The notes: generated from the sequence alone by a model not told the origin. A DNA stretch of 64,000 nucleotides from Nocardioides luteus (GCF_000960475.2 NZ_JZDQ02000010.1:62001-126000); one strand, 5' to 3'. Numbered from the stretch's first letter, positions 7,730 to 19,253 are shown. Translations and numbers: made by a program.

Positions 7730-8932
7730 ATGACCAACGTGAGCAGACGACGGCTGCTGGCCTCGGGCGGCGCGGCGGCGGCCGCGGGCGCGACCTTCCC
7801 GCTGTGGACGTGGGCGCCGAGCGCGTCGATCGCGGGCACCGGCGACGGGCTCGATCCCGAGTACGTCTGGGACGTGCGGGCCGACCCGGTGATCGAGCGC
7901 CTCTACGGCGAGGGCCTCGACAGGGTCGCCGAGGTGAACGAGATCCTGAAGGGCTGGACCACCAACGACCAGCCGGTGCCAGCGGGCCTGCCCGGCTACC
8001 TCGAGGACTTCATCGAGGAGGCGAGGCGCCTCCCGGCCTGGGCCGACCAGGGGAAGCTGAAGCTGGCCGGAACGTTCAACGAGGAGGAGTACGGCTTCTT
8101 CCTCGCGCTCCTCTACACCCTCGGCAGCGGCCTGATCAGCTGCGCGATCAAGCGTGAGGCGTGGGCGGTCTACTACTCCTACGGCGGCGCGAACATGCGC
8201 GAGCGGATCGCCAAGACGACGGTGCTCGGCTACGACGTGATGGACGCCCAGGGCTGGACCGCGACCGGCCGCCTGATGGTCGACTCGGTCAAGACCCGGA
8301 TGGTCCACGCCGCCGTGCGCCACCTGCTGCCGCAGTCGCCCCACTGGTCGAGCGTCGGCGCCGGCCAGAAGGTCCCGATCAGCCAGGCCGACATCCTGGT
8401 CACCTTCCACAGTCTCGGCACCTGGGTGATGAAGAAGTTCACCGAGTGGGACATCGCGCCGAGCAAGGAGCTCGCCGACGCGTTCCTGCACGCCTGGAAC
8501 GTCGACCTGCACCTGCTCGGCGTTCAGGAGCAGTACCTGCCGAAGGACTGGGAGGCGGCGTACGCGCAGTACGACCAGGTGATGGGGCCCGCCACCGGAG
8601 GCACCCGCGAGGGCGTCGAGCTCGCCCAAGCCCTGCTCGATGCGGTGATCGGGGAGGGCAACCCGCTGCTGCGCCACGAGCTGGAGTCGCTGGGGCGCTA
8701 CGTGATCGGGGACAGGTACGCCGACATGATCGCCTTCGACAAGGACCCGGTGCTCGCGCCGGTGTGGGCCAACGCCGTGCCGCTGCTGGTCCGGTCCTAT
8801 CAGAGCACGGTCCCCGACATCCCGCTCGTCTCCAACCTGCTTCCCGAGGCGGTGCACACCTTCATCAAGATCTACTTCTCGCCCGGCGACCCGGCACCGA
8901 TCACGCTGCCGTTGAGCAATCGGCCCGAGTAG
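7730..8932 (+). CDS. Tat-exported DUF2236 protein (MpaB / latex-clearing-protein-like oxygenase)
   Basis: 400 residues. The start NVSRRRLLASGGAAAAAG is a twin-arginine signal with a short Ala-rich hydrophobic stretch, so the protein is exported folded. The body matches the DUF2236 family, which includes the haem-b rubber oxygenase Lcp. GLISCAIKREAWAVYYSYGG and VKTRMVHAAVRHLLPQ (about residues 185-200) occupy the positions of the Lcp haem-pocket Arg and axial His (the H of MVHAAVRHL). The substrate is unknown and could be a polyisoprenoid or another lipid. An upstream inverted repeat suggests regulated expression. Confidence 0.72.
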   Translation: MTNVSRRRLLASGGAAAAAGATFPLWTWAPSASIAGTGDGLDPEYVWDVRADPVIERLYGEGLDRVAEVNEILKGWTTNDQPVPAGLPGYLEDFIEEARRLPAWADQGKLKLAGTFNEEEYGFFLALLYTLGSGLISCAIKREAWAVYYSYGGANMRERIAKTTVLGYDVMDAQGWTATGRLMVDSVKTRMVHAAVRHLLPQSPHWSSVGAGQKVPISQADILVTFHSLGTWVMKKFTEWDIAPSKELADAFLHAWNVDLHLLGVQEQYLPKDWEAAYAQYDQVMGPATGGTREGVELAQALLDAVIGEGNPLLRHELESLGRYVIGDRYADMIAFDKDPVLAPVWANAVPLLVRSYQSTVPDIPLVSNLLPEAVHTFIKIYFSPGDPAPITLPLSNRPE

Positions 8933-8957
8933 CGGCTCCAGACCGGCACGGTCGGTC

Positions 8958-8963
8958 TAGGGT
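8958..8963 (+). promoter_or_regulatory. -10 element, leaderless start of histidine kinase gene
   Basis: TAGGGT is followed by six bases and then GTG 8970. Confidence 0.55.
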
Positions 8964-8969
8964 GTCGGC

Positions 8970-10010
8970 GTGGACGCCCGTGAACTCGCCGATGCCCTGC
9001 CCGACGGTGTCGTCGTCGCCGACGCGGACGGCGAGGTCGTCCTCGTCTCGGCCCTGGCCGGGCGGATGCTCGGCGTGGACCCCGACGCGAGCCTGGGGCG
9101 GCCGCTGGGCGACGTACTCACGCTGAGCAACACCGAAGGGCAGACCTGGGCCGAGGCCAACCGGCCCTACGACACCCTGCGGACCGTCACCGGTACGCCG
9201 GAGCAGGCCTGGCTGCTGCCCGACGGCACCGAGGTGCTGGTCGTCTCCACCATCCGGCGCCCGTCGCCGGACGCCGCGGTCGACCAGGTCTCGATCTCGC
9301 TGCGCTCGGGCCGTGGCCGCAAGCGCCTGGACCGGGAGCGCTCCGACCTGGTCGCGACCGTCGCCCACGAGCTGCGCTCGCCGCTGACCGGGGTCAAGGG
9401 GTTCGTGCAGGCGCTCCTGAACCGGTGGGACAGGCTCAACGACGACCAGAAGAAGCTGATGCTGCGGACCGTCGCCTCCGACTCCGACCGGCTCTCCCGG
9501 CTGATCGCCGAGCTCCTCGACGTCGCCCGGATCGACACCGGTCGGCTGCAGCTCTACCCCCGTGCCAGCGACGCGACGGTGCTGGTCACCCGCGTGGTGG
9601 AGTCGGTGCGCTCGGCGACCTCCCGGCCGATCGAGCTGGAGATCTCCGCCGGCGAGGACGAGCTGGAGATCCACGCCGACCCGGACAAGTTCACCCAGGT
9701 CGTCACCAACCTCGTCGAGAACGCCGTACGCCACGGCGACGGTGTCGTCACGGTCAGCCTGGGTGCGTGGCCGGACGACCCCGACCAGGTCCTGCTCGTC
9801 GTCGAGGACCGCGGCGAGGGCATCCCCGCCGAGCTGCGCCAGCGGGTCTTCACGAAGTTCTGGAAGCACGGCGCCCGCGGCGGCTCCGGCCTCGGGCTCT
9901 ACATCGTCGGCGGCCTCACCAAGGCCCACGGCGGGTCGGTCGTGATCGCCGACGCCGACGGGGGCGGGGCCCGGATCGAGGTCGGCTGGCCGAGGAACCC
10001 ACCCGTCTGA
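8970..10010 (+). CDS. Soluble PAS-domain sensor histidine kinase (orphan)
   Basis: 346 residues, no membrane segment. A PAS-like sensor (about 1-105: DGVVVADADGEVVLVSALAGRMLG) is followed by the HisKA H-box VAHELRSPLTGVKGF (His near 133) and a HATPase domain with N-box NLVENAVRHG, G1 VEDRGEGIP and G2 GGSGLGLYIVGGL. The kinase appears complete. No response regulator is encoded nearby, so it is an orphan. Actinobacteria commonly carry a kinase of this type directly upstream of pheS; the functional link is not known. Confidence 0.86.
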   Translation: MDARELADALPDGVVVADADGEVVLVSALAGRMLGVDPDASLGRPLGDVLTLSNTEGQTWAEANRPYDTLRTVTGTPEQAWLLPDGTEVLVVSTIRRPSPDAAVDQVSISLRSGRGRKRLDRERSDLVATVAHELRSPLTGVKGFVQALLNRWDRLNDDQKKLMLRTVASDSDRLSRLIAELLDVARIDTGRLQLYPRASDATVLVTRVVESVRSATSRPIELEISAGEDELEIHADPDKFTQVVTNLVENAVRHGDGVVTVSLGAWPDDPDQVLLVVEDRGEGIPAELRQRVFTKFWKHGARGGSGLGLYIVGGLTKAHGGSVVIADADGGGARIEVGWPRNPPV

Positions 10011-10055
10011 CCCGCTGATGGGCGTTCCGGTTCGCGCGAGAGGGTGAGGGATTCC

Positions 10056-10061
10056 TAGACT
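10056..10061 (+). promoter_or_regulatory. -10 element of pheST
   Basis: TAGACT with a predicted transcription start near 10068, giving a leader of about 30 bases. No clear -35 hexamer and no leader peptide was seen. Confidence 0.4.
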
Positions 10062-10095
10062 GTCGCTCACACACTCGATGCGACGAAAGCCAGTG

Positions 10096-11213
10096 ATGTC
10101 CGGTCCCAACACCGACTATGACCCGGTAGAGGTCACCCCCTTGAAGGCTGAGGAGGTCGAGGCCGCGCGCGATGCAGCGCTGACGGCCATCGCCGCCGCG
10201 AACAGTCTCGAGGAGCTCAAGCAGACACGGCTCGACCACGCCGGCGACCGTTCGCCGCTGGCCCTGGCCAACCGCGAGATCGGCGCCCTGCCTCCGGCCG
10301 CGCGCAAGGAGGCCGGCCAGCGGGTCGGCAAGGCGCGTGGCGCGGTCAACCAGGCGCTCGCGGCGCGGCAGAAGGTGCTTGAGGCCGAGCACGAGGCCCG
10401 GATGCTGGTCGAGGAGACCGTCGACGTGACGCTCCCGACCGACCGGGTCCCGGCCGGTGGGCGGCACCCGCTCACCACCGGCGCCGAATACATCGCCGAC
10501 ATCTTCGTGGCGATGGGCTGGGAGGTCGCCGAAGGCCCGCTCATCGAGGCCGAGTGGCTCAACTTCGACGCCCTCAACCTGGGCCCCGACCACCCTGCTC
10601 GCACCATGCAGGACACGTTCTGGACCGAGCCCGCCGAGAACCACGTCGTGCTGCGGACCCACACTTCGCCCGTCCAGGCGCGGACGATGCTCACCCGCGA
10701 GGCGCCGATCTACGTGGTGTGCCCGGGGCGGGTCTTCCGCACCGACGAGTACGACGCGACCCACTCGCCGATGTTCCACCAGGTCGAGGGGCTGGCCATC
10801 GACGAGGGCATCTCGATGGCCAACCTGAAGGGCACCCTGGACCACTTCGCCACCCAGATGTTCGGTGAGGGCATCGTGACCCGGTTCCGGCCGTCCTACT
10901 TCCCCTTCACCGAGCCGTCGGCCGAGGTCGACCTGACCTGCTTCGTCTGCCGTGGCGCACAGGTGGTCGACGCCGGCGACGGTCAGCTCGTCACCTGCCG
11001 CACCTGCAAGGGCGAGGGCTGGATCGAGTGGGGTGGCTGCGGGATCGTGAACCCGCGCGTCCTGATCGCCTGCGGCGTCGACCCGGAGCGCTACTCCGGC
11101 TTCGCCTTCGGGATGGGCATCGACCGCACCCTGATGTTCCGCACCGGTCTCTCCGACCTGCGCACCCTGTTCGAGGGTGACGTCCGGCTCACTACTGCAT
11201 TCGGGAGCGAACT

Positions 11214-11217
<4 letters not shown>
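10096..11217 (+). CDS. pheS: Phenylalanyl-tRNA synthetase alpha subunit
   Basis: 373 residues from ATG 10096 (GTG 10093 and ATG 10078 are in frame). An N-terminal coiled coil (about 10-95) contacts tRNA-Phe. The class II catalytic domain follows, with motif 2 around [26 protein letters not shown] and motif 3 [15 protein letters not shown]. The [14 protein letters not shown] segment carries the Phe-binding region. CFVC and CRTC supply two Cys pairs typical of actinobacterial PheS. The subunit forms an alpha2-beta2 enzyme with PheT, whose gene overlaps by four bases (GTGA). Confidence 0.96.
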
Positions 11218-13709
<2,492 letters not shown>

Positions 13710-13722
13710 GGATCGTCTGAAC

Positions 13723-13762
13723 CCAGGAGGGCCGCTCGCGTCGTCGCGAGCGGCCCTCCTGG
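13723..13762. terminator. Bidirectional terminator hairpin between pheT and acyltransferase
   Basis: A perfect 18-bp stem (13723-13740 with 13745-13762) closed by the tetraloop TCGT. There is no T-run on either side. It lies between two convergent genes, so it probably stops transcription from both. Confidence 0.7.
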
Positions 13763-13774
13763 CGTACGACGCTC

Positions 13775-15958
13775 CTATCCTCGGCCGCTGAGACCCATCC
13801 GGCGGGCCAGCGGCCGAGCGAGCTGGGGTGCGTACTGGTGCGACATGTGGGTGTCGTCGTAGTGGGTGATCGTGTCGCCGACGACGGCGGGGCAGGAGCC
13901 GTCCCAGCAGAAGTAGGAGCTCATGTCGACGACGTCGACACCGACCTTCTTCGCTGCCCGGACCTGCACGTCGATCGATCTCTCCCGTTCCTCGTCCGTG
14001 CCCAGCAGGCAGTCACCCAGCGTGGCGCCGGGCCGGGACAGGCAGGTGCCGGCGTTGGAGTCGAAGGCCTGGATGTCGCGGATCAGCACCGTACGGCCGG
14101 TGTGCTTCTCCACCTTGCGCAGGAAGCGGGTGTAGGCCGGGCGCATCAGCTCGTCGACGCGGCGGGTGTCGCCGACCCAGGTGCCGTCCTTGTCGAACAC
14201 GCCCTGGATGGGTGGTGCGGTGGAGACGACGGTCAGGTCGGGGTCGATGCGCTTGAACTGCTTGAAGGCCCACCGGTTGAAGTCGTCGCACTCGGTGTAG
14301 GGGTCCTTCTCCTCGCCGCGGTCGGTCGTGATCGAGGCGGAGACGCAGCGGTTCTTGACGAGGAAGTAGACGCGGAAGCCGTGCTTCTTCGCGACCCGGT
14401 TCAGCGTCGGCACCCAGTGCAGGGCGTGGGAGTTGCCGAAGACCACCATCGTCTTCTCGCCGTCGGGGTCGCCGTCGACGCACAGGTCGCGCTCGGTGTC
14501 GTCGGTGTAGTCGCAGCGGGTCCGGTGCGGTTTGAGCGAGTCGAGCTCGGTGAGCGCCGGCCGCAGCTTCGTCGGGATCGGGGTGTCATCGCGCGCGGCG
14601 AGCACGGAGGCCCGTACCAGCGCCTCGCGCCTGTCCAGCGACGGATCGGCCGCGGGCGCGTCGGCGAGGGTGACCGCCGGCTGGTAGGAGCCGCGGGTGG
14701 CCTCGAAGTCGGCGTAGGCGGTGCCGCCGAACGCGATGGCCGCCACCAGCGCGATGCTGACCGGGTAGAAGGTCAGGGCACGCCGGGTCGGCCGCCAGAG
14801 CGTCCCTTCGCGGAACGGCGCCTCGACGAGCCGGAAGGAGACGTACGCCAGGACGAACGCACCCGCGACGGCCAGACCGCGCTCGGGCCAGGTGAGCTCA
14901 CGCTGGAGGGCGATCTCGGGAACCACCAGGAGCGGCCAGTGCCACAGGTAGAGCGAGAAGGACCAGTCGCCGATCGCCCGCATCGGCGGCACCGACAGCA
15001 GGCGGGCACCGAGCGTCGTCTCGCCCGACGGCAGGGCGCCGGCGAGGATGACGGCCGCGGAGCCGAGGACCGGAAGGGCGGCGTGGTAGCCGGGGAACGG
15101 AGTGGAGTCGTCGTAGGCGAGGCAGGCGAGGAGGATCGCGGCCAGACCGGCCAGGACGAGCACCTCGCGTGCCCAGCGGGCAGCGGCGAGCCGCTGCATC
15201 ACCCGGCCGCTGGTGACCAGGATCGCCAGCGCCGCGCCGATCCCGAGCTCCCAGGCACGGGTGAGCGAGGAGAAGTAGGCCGCGGTGGCCTCCCCGGGGG
15301 TGTGCACGACCGACCAGGCCAGGCTCGCGACGGTGATGAGCGCGATCGCGGCGAGCAGCAGACGGCGAGCTCGGGCCGATCCTGGCTCGCCACGTCGTGT
15401 CGCGCCGATCCTGGTCGCCAGGACGACGCAGATCAGTGCGACGAGCGGCCAGACCAGGTAGAACTGCTCCTCGACGGCCAGCGACCAGAAGTGCTGGACC
15501 GGTGAGGGCGGCAGCTCGGCCTGGAAGTAGTCGGTGCCGGAGATGGTCATCCGGATGTTGGCGGCGAACGCGGAGGCCCACACGGCGTCGACGGCGAGCG
15601 GGGCGACCTGGGCCGGGCCCAGCAGGAGCACCGCGGCGACCACGGTGGCCGCGAGGGTGAGGGTGGCGGCCGGGAGGATGCGCCGGGCCCTGCGCGCGTA
15701 GAACCGTCTCAGGGATACCCGCCCCGTGCGGCCGAGCTCACCGACGAGCTGCTGGGTGATGAGGAAGCCGGAGATGACGAAGAAGACGTCGACCCCGACG
15801 AAACCTCCGGCGAACCAGGAGACGCCCGCGTGGGCGGCCAGGACGGTCAGGATGGCGATGGCGCGTAAGCCCTGGAGGTCGCCACGCAGTCGCTTCGCCG
15901 GAGGTTTCGAATCGGTCGTGTGGTGGGCCGGACGGGGGACCTGGAGGTCATGAGACAT
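13775..15958 (-). CDS. Acyltransferase 3 (OafA/YrhL type) with C-terminal SGNH domain
   Basis: 727 residues. The N-terminal half (about 25-410) has ten or so hydrophobic helices and the family signature LRGDLQGLRAIAILTVLAAHAG, with FVGVDVFFVISGFLIT and FWSLAVEEQFYLVWPL. The C-terminal part (about 480-727) is an extracytoplasmic SGNH hydrolase-like domain: VVFGNSHALHWVP holds the nucleophile Ser, and DDTHMSH the catalytic Asp/His. Such proteins move acetyl or other acyl groups across the membrane onto cell-surface sugars. The gene is convergent with pheT and shares the hairpin at 13723-13762. Confidence 0.88.
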   Translation of the reverse strand: MSHDLQVPRPAHHTTDSKPPAKRLRGDLQGLRAIAILTVLAAHAGVSWFAGGFVGVDVFFVISGFLITQQLVGELGRTGRVSLRRFYARRARRILPAATLTLAATVVAAVLLLGPAQVAPLAVDAVWASAFAANIRMTISGTDYFQAELPPSPVQHFWSLAVEEQFYLVWPLVALICVVLATRIGATRRGEPGSARARRLLLAAIALITVASLAWSVVHTPGEATAAYFSSLTRAWELGIGAALAILVTSGRVMQRLAAARWAREVLVLAGLAAILLACLAYDDSTPFPGYHAALPVLGSAAVILAGALPSGETTLGARLLSVPPMRAIGDWSFSLYLWHWPLLVVPEIALQRELTWPERGLAVAGAFVLAYVSFRLVEAPFREGTLWRPTRRALTFYPVSIALVAAIAFGGTAYADFEATRGSYQPAVTLADAPAADPSLDRREALVRASVLAARDDTPIPTKLRPALTELDSLKPHRTRCDYTDDTERDLCVDGDPDGEKTMVVFGNSHALHWVPTLNRVAKKHGFRVYFLVKNRCVSASITTDRGEEKDPYTECDDFNRWAFKQFKRIDPDLTVVSTAPPIQGVFDKDGTWVGDTRRVDELMRPAYTRFLRKVEKHTGRTVLIRDIQAFDSNAGTCLSRPGATLGDCLLGTDEERERSIDVQVRAAKKVGVDVVDMSSYFCWDGSCPAVVGDTITHYDDTHMSHQYAPQLARPLARRMGLSGRG

Positions 15959-15967
15959 AGGCGGACG

Positions 15968-15973
15968 AGGCTA
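15968..15973 (-). promoter_or_regulatory. Candidate -10 for the acyltransferase gene
   Basis: On the minus strand TAGCCT ends nine bases before the ATG at 15958. This would give a very short leader. Confidence 0.35.
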
Positions 15974-16019
15974 CCGAGTCCACCGCCGCGTATCCCAGAT
16001 TTCGACGGTGGGTCACGTC

Positions 16020-17048
16020 TCAGCTCTGGTCGGGGGCGAGGAGGCCCAGGACGGTCCGGATCTCCTCGGCCGTGGTCTGCCACGACGTCACGAACCGGAC
16101 CTGGCCGTCGAGGGTGTGGAAGAGCACCCCGGCGGCCTCCAGGCGGTCGGCCGTCTCCTCGGGGAGGTCGACCCAGGCGAGGTTGGCGTCGACCGAGTTG
16201 GTGATGCGTACGCCTGCCGCCCGGAGGCCGGCGGCGAGCTCGGCCATCCGCTCGTTGGCGTTGCGGGCGTTGCGGAGCCAGAGGCCGTCGGTGAGGTAGG
16301 CCAGCAGCTGGGCCGACTGGTAGCGCATCTTCGAGGTGACGTGCCCGCTGCGCTTGGTGCGGTAGACGAGCTCGTCGGCGGGGGCATCGGTGAAGCAGAC
16401 GATCGCCTCGGCCGAGAGGGCGCCGTTCTTCGTCGCGCCCAGCGAGAGTACGTCGACGCCGGCCCGCCAGCTGAGGTCGGCCGGGGTGGCGCCGGTGGCC
16501 ACGACGGCGTTCGCGAAGCGGGCCCCGTCCAGGTGCACCCGCAGGTCGCGGGTCTTGGCGATCGCGGTGAGTTCGGCGATCTCCGCGACGGAGTAGACCG
16601 TGCCGTAGTCGGACGGTGAGGTCAGCGAGAGGACGGCCGGCTGGGAGTGGTGCGGGTCGCCCCAACGTACGCCGTCGAGGTGGGCCTGCAGCGCCTCGGG
16701 CGCCATCTTGTAGTCGTCGCCCGCGATGCCCGTCATCACCGCGCCGCCGCTGAGGAAGGAGGTGGCACCGCCCTCGCTGCCCATGATGTGCGCGGTCTCG
16801 TGGCACACCACCGAGCCCCAGGGCGGGGTCATCGCGGAGAGGGAGAGGGCGTTGGCCGCGGTGCCGCTGAGCACCGGGAAGACGCGGGCGGAGGGGTGCT
16901 CGAAGACCTCGCGCACGCGGTCCTGGAGCGCGGCGGTCACCTCGTCGCCTCCGTAGGCGAGCGCGGAGCCGGAGTTGACGGCGGCCATCGCCTCCAGGAT
17001 CGCGGGGGAGACGGCGGCGGCGTTGTCAGAGCGTAGTTCGACGGTCAC
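16020..17048 (-). CDS. Threonine aldolase (beta-eliminating lyase family)
   Basis: 342 residues from GTG 17048. A PLP fold-type I enzyme that cleaves L- or allo-threonine to glycine and acetaldehyde. LRSDNAAAVSPAILEAM, the HETAHIMGSEGGA loop and LHLDGARFANA-like HLDGARFANAVVA are family hallmarks. The PLP Lys is in LSLGATKNGAL (about residue 200). The start codon overlaps the stop of the upstream regulator (GTGA), so the two are translated as a unit. The C-terminal FVTSWQTTAEEI closes the fold. Stereospecificity cannot be read. Confidence 0.88.
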   Translation of the reverse strand: MTVELRSDNAAAVSPAILEAMAAVNSGSALAYGGDEVTAALQDRVREVFEHPSARVFPVLSGTAANALSLSAMTPPWGSVVCHETAHIMGSEGGATSFLSGGAVMTGIAGDDYKMAPEALQAHLDGVRWGDPHHSQPAVLSLTSPSDYGTVYSVAEIAELTAIAKTRDLRVHLDGARFANAVVATGATPADLSWRAGVDVLSLGATKNGALSAEAIVCFTDAPADELVYRTKRSGHVTSKMRYQSAQLLAYLTDGLWLRNARNANERMAELAAGLRAAGVRITNSVDANLAWVDLPEETADRLEAAGVLFHTLDGQVRFVTSWQTTAEEIRTVLGLLAPDQS

Positions 17049-17986
17049 GGCCCCATTCTGGCGTGCCGCTGGGCGTACGCCTCGATGCCGTCGAGCAGGA
17101 GGCCGAAGCCGAGCTCGAAGAGCTCGTCGATGTCCATGTCGTAGCCGTCGGCGAGCAGGGCGGTCGGGCCGAAGAGGCGGGCCATGTGCGGGAAGGCGCT
17201 CCGGAAGGAGTCGTTGCCGAAGTGGGGCACGTACTGGCGGTCGGTCCACTCCTCGGCCGAGACACCGGTCAGCGACATGGCCTCGTCCTCGCGCTCGATG
17301 TTCGCCGCCAGCCCGGCGACGTGGTTGTAGAGCAGCACGTGCATGTCGAACTGGGTCTTCGGTGGCAGCCCGAGGCCCTCGAGGGCGCCGAGCAGGCGGT
17401 CGCCGAAGCGGAGCAGGTTGGGCAGCAGCATCGGGCGGGTCAGCGGCTGCGTGCGGCCCAGCCACGGGTGGTCGCGGTGGAGCCGCCACAGCTCGCGGCC
17501 GAGCGACTCGGCCCGCTCGCGCCACGGCGCGTCGGGGTCCAGGGCGAACGGCGAAGCCGCGTAGACCGAGTCGGCCATCGCCGCGACCAGCTCGTCCTTG
17601 CCCTCCACGAAGCGGTAGAGCGACATCGGCGCGACGCCGCAGCGTCCGGCCACCGCACGCATGGAGACCGCGTCGAGTCCCTCGGCATCGGCGATCGCCA
17701 CGGCCTCGGCGAGGATCTGACGGCGGGTGAGCGCCGTGGCCGCGGGGCCGCGTGCGGTGTCGGCGCGCGGCGCGACCACGGTGCCGGAGCGGGGGCGGGT
17801 GATCACCAGGCCGCCGGCCCGGAGCACGTCGAGCGCCTTCGTCGCGGTCGCGAGCGCGACGCCGAACTCCTGGGCGATCTGGCGGGTCGAGGGCACCTTG
17901 TCGCCAGGCGCGATCTCGGCCTGGTCGATGCGCCGGGTCAGCTCGGCGGCGATGCGGACGTACGTCGGTTCGGTCGAGCCGGCCAC
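17045..17986 (-). CDS. GntR-TetR fusion transcriptional regulator
   Basis: 313 residues from GTG 17986, behind a strong AAGGAGG. Residues 1-72 are a GntR winged helix (PSTRQIAQEFGVALATATKALDVLRAGGL). Residues 85-135 form a second DNA-binding domain of TetR type (LAEAVAIADAEGLDAVSMRAVAGRCGVAPMSLYRFVEGKDEL). The rest is a TetR_C tetracycline-repressor-like ligand domain. It therefore has two separate DNA-reading heads. It is divergent from the TetX-like monooxygenase and coupled to threonine aldolase. The intergenic region holds two CTAG-centred repeats that fit the GntR head. Confidence 0.85.
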   Translation of the reverse strand: MAGSTEPTYVRIAAELTRRIDQAEIAPGDKVPSTRQIAQEFGVALATATKALDVLRAGGLVITRPRSGTVVAPRADTARGPAATALTRRQILAEAVAIADAEGLDAVSMRAVAGRCGVAPMSLYRFVEGKDELVAAMADSVYAASPFALDPDAPWRERAESLGRELWRLHRDHPWLGRTQPLTRPMLLPNLLRFGDRLLGALEGLGLPPKTQFDMHVLLYNHVAGLAANIEREDEAMSLTGVSAEEWTDRQYVPHFGNDSFRSAFPHMARLFGPTALLADGYDMDIDELFELGFGLLLDGIEAYAQRHARMGP

Positions 17987-18003
17987 GGTGGCCTCCTTCG
18001 TCT

Positions 18004-18051
18004 CTGTGCTAGGACAGATTCTAACTGGACGTTCACTGTGCTAGTCCAGAT
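18004..18051. promoter_or_regulatory. Two CTAG-centred operator repeats over the regulator promoter
   Basis: CTGTGCTAGGACAGAT (18004-18019) and CTGTGCTAGTCCAGAT (18036-18051) agree at 14 of 16 positions and lie 32 bases apart, about three helical turns. The first is nearly palindromic around CTAG. On the minus strand TAGAAT (18018-18023) is a good -10 for the regulator gene; one repeat overlaps its start region and the other its -35 region. This fits autorepression by the GntR head. Confidence 0.55.
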
Positions 18052-18093
18052 GCATATGTGTATTGCCAGGTCAGAGCCACATTCGCTACGGTC

Positions 18094-18122
18094 TTGACCG
18101 ACACAGATATACACCGTATCGG
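18094..18122 (+). promoter_or_regulatory. Promoter of the monooxygenase with overlapping inverted repeat
   Basis: TTGACC (18094-18099), a 17-base spacer, and TATCGG (18117-18122). CCGACAC (18098-18104) and GTATCGG (18116-18122) form a near-perfect inverted repeat spanning -35 to -10. Transcription would start about six bases before ATG 18135. It may be the target of the TetR head of the divergent regulator. Confidence 0.5.
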
Positions 18123-18134
18123 AAGGCTTACCTC

Positions 18135-19253
18135 ATGACCACCGTTCTCATCTCCGGCGCCAGTGTCGCCGGCACCGCTCTCGCCTTCTGGCTCCGCGAG
18201 CAGGGCCTGACCCCTGTCGTCGTCGAGCGGGCGCCCGCGCTACGACGGGGCGGCCAGGCCGTCGACGTACGCGGCGCCGCGCTCACCGTCCTGCGCCGGA
18301 TGGGGCTCGAAGCGCAGGCCCGGGCGTTGAGGAACGAGTCCCTCGGCATGAACATGCTCGACGCCGACGGCAACGAGCTGATGCGCTCGGAGGAGTTCGC
18401 GCTCTCCTCGGGGCAGCTCGACTCCGAGGACATCGAGATCCTCCGTGAGGACCTCGTCGACCTCGTCCATGCGCGTCTCGACGGGGTCGAGCACCTCTTC
18501 GGCGACTCGATCACCGCGATCCGTGAGGACGCCGACGGCGTGCTGGTCGAGTTCGAGCACGCCGGCCCGCGCCGCTTCGACCTCGTCGTCGGCGCCGACG
18601 GTCTCCACTCCAACACCCGCCGCCTCGTCTTCGGCCCCGAGGCCGACTACATCCACCACCTCGGCACCTACCTGTCGGTGTTCAGCCAGCCCAACTTCCT
18701 CGGCATGGACCGCTGGCAGACCTGGATCAACAACGGTCGCGACGGTGGTGCGGTGATGACCGTGCGCGACAACCAGGAGCTGCGGATCTTCCTGGGCTTC
18801 GCGGCTGACCCCATCGACTACGACCATCGCGACATCGAGGCGCAGAAGCGGCTCGTGGCCGAGCACCTGACCGGCTTCGGGTGGGAGGTGCCCCAGCTCG
18901 TCGAGCGGATGTGGACCGCCGAGGACTTCTACTTCGACTCGATGGCCCAGATCACGATGGACGCCTGGTCCCGCGGCCGCACCGTCCTCCTCGGCGACGC
19001 CGCCCACTGCGCCGCCCCGCTCTCGGGTCAGGGCACCAGCCTCGCGCTCGTCGGCGCCTACGTGCTCGCCCTCGAGCTCGGGCGTGCCGGTGACCATGCC
19101 GAGGCGTACCTTCGCTACGAGAAGCGGATGCGGCCCTTCGTCGAGGCCAACCAGGAGCTCGCCCTCATCGACCGCCAGACGGTCGACCCCGAGGAGTCGA
19201 CGCGTCGGCTGGATGCCGTCAAGAGTTTGATCGAGCTGGATGCGGTCGGCTAG
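18135..19253 (+). CDS. FAD-dependent monooxygenase, TetX / aromatic-hydroxylase type
   Basis: 372 residues from ATG 18135. The Rossmann FAD motif SGASVAGTALAFWLREQG lies near the N-terminus. The second FAD motif is GDAAHCAAPLSGQGTSLALVGA, and the DG-type motif is VVGADGLHSNTRRLVF. VERAPALRRGGQAVDVRG is typical of the group that includes the tetracycline-inactivating TetX. The sequence alone does not define the substrate. Divergence from a regulator with a TetR-type ligand domain suggests inducible xenobiotic or antibiotic modification. Confidence 0.85.
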   Translation: MTTVLISGASVAGTALAFWLREQGLTPVVVERAPALRRGGQAVDVRGAALTVLRRMGLEAQARALRNESLGMNMLDADGNELMRSEEFALSSGQLDSEDIEILREDLVDLVHARLDGVEHLFGDSITAIREDADGVLVEFEHAGPRRFDLVVGADGLHSNTRRLVFGPEADYIHHLGTYLSVFSQPNFLGMDRWQTWINNGRDGGAVMTVRDNQELRIFLGFAADPIDYDHRDIEAQKRLVAEHLTGFGWEVPQLVERMWTAEDFYFDSMAQITMDAWSRGRTVLLGDAAHCAAPLSGQGTSLALVGAYVLALELGRAGDHAEAYLRYEKRMRPFVEANQELALIDRQTVDPEESTRRLDAVKSLIELDAVG

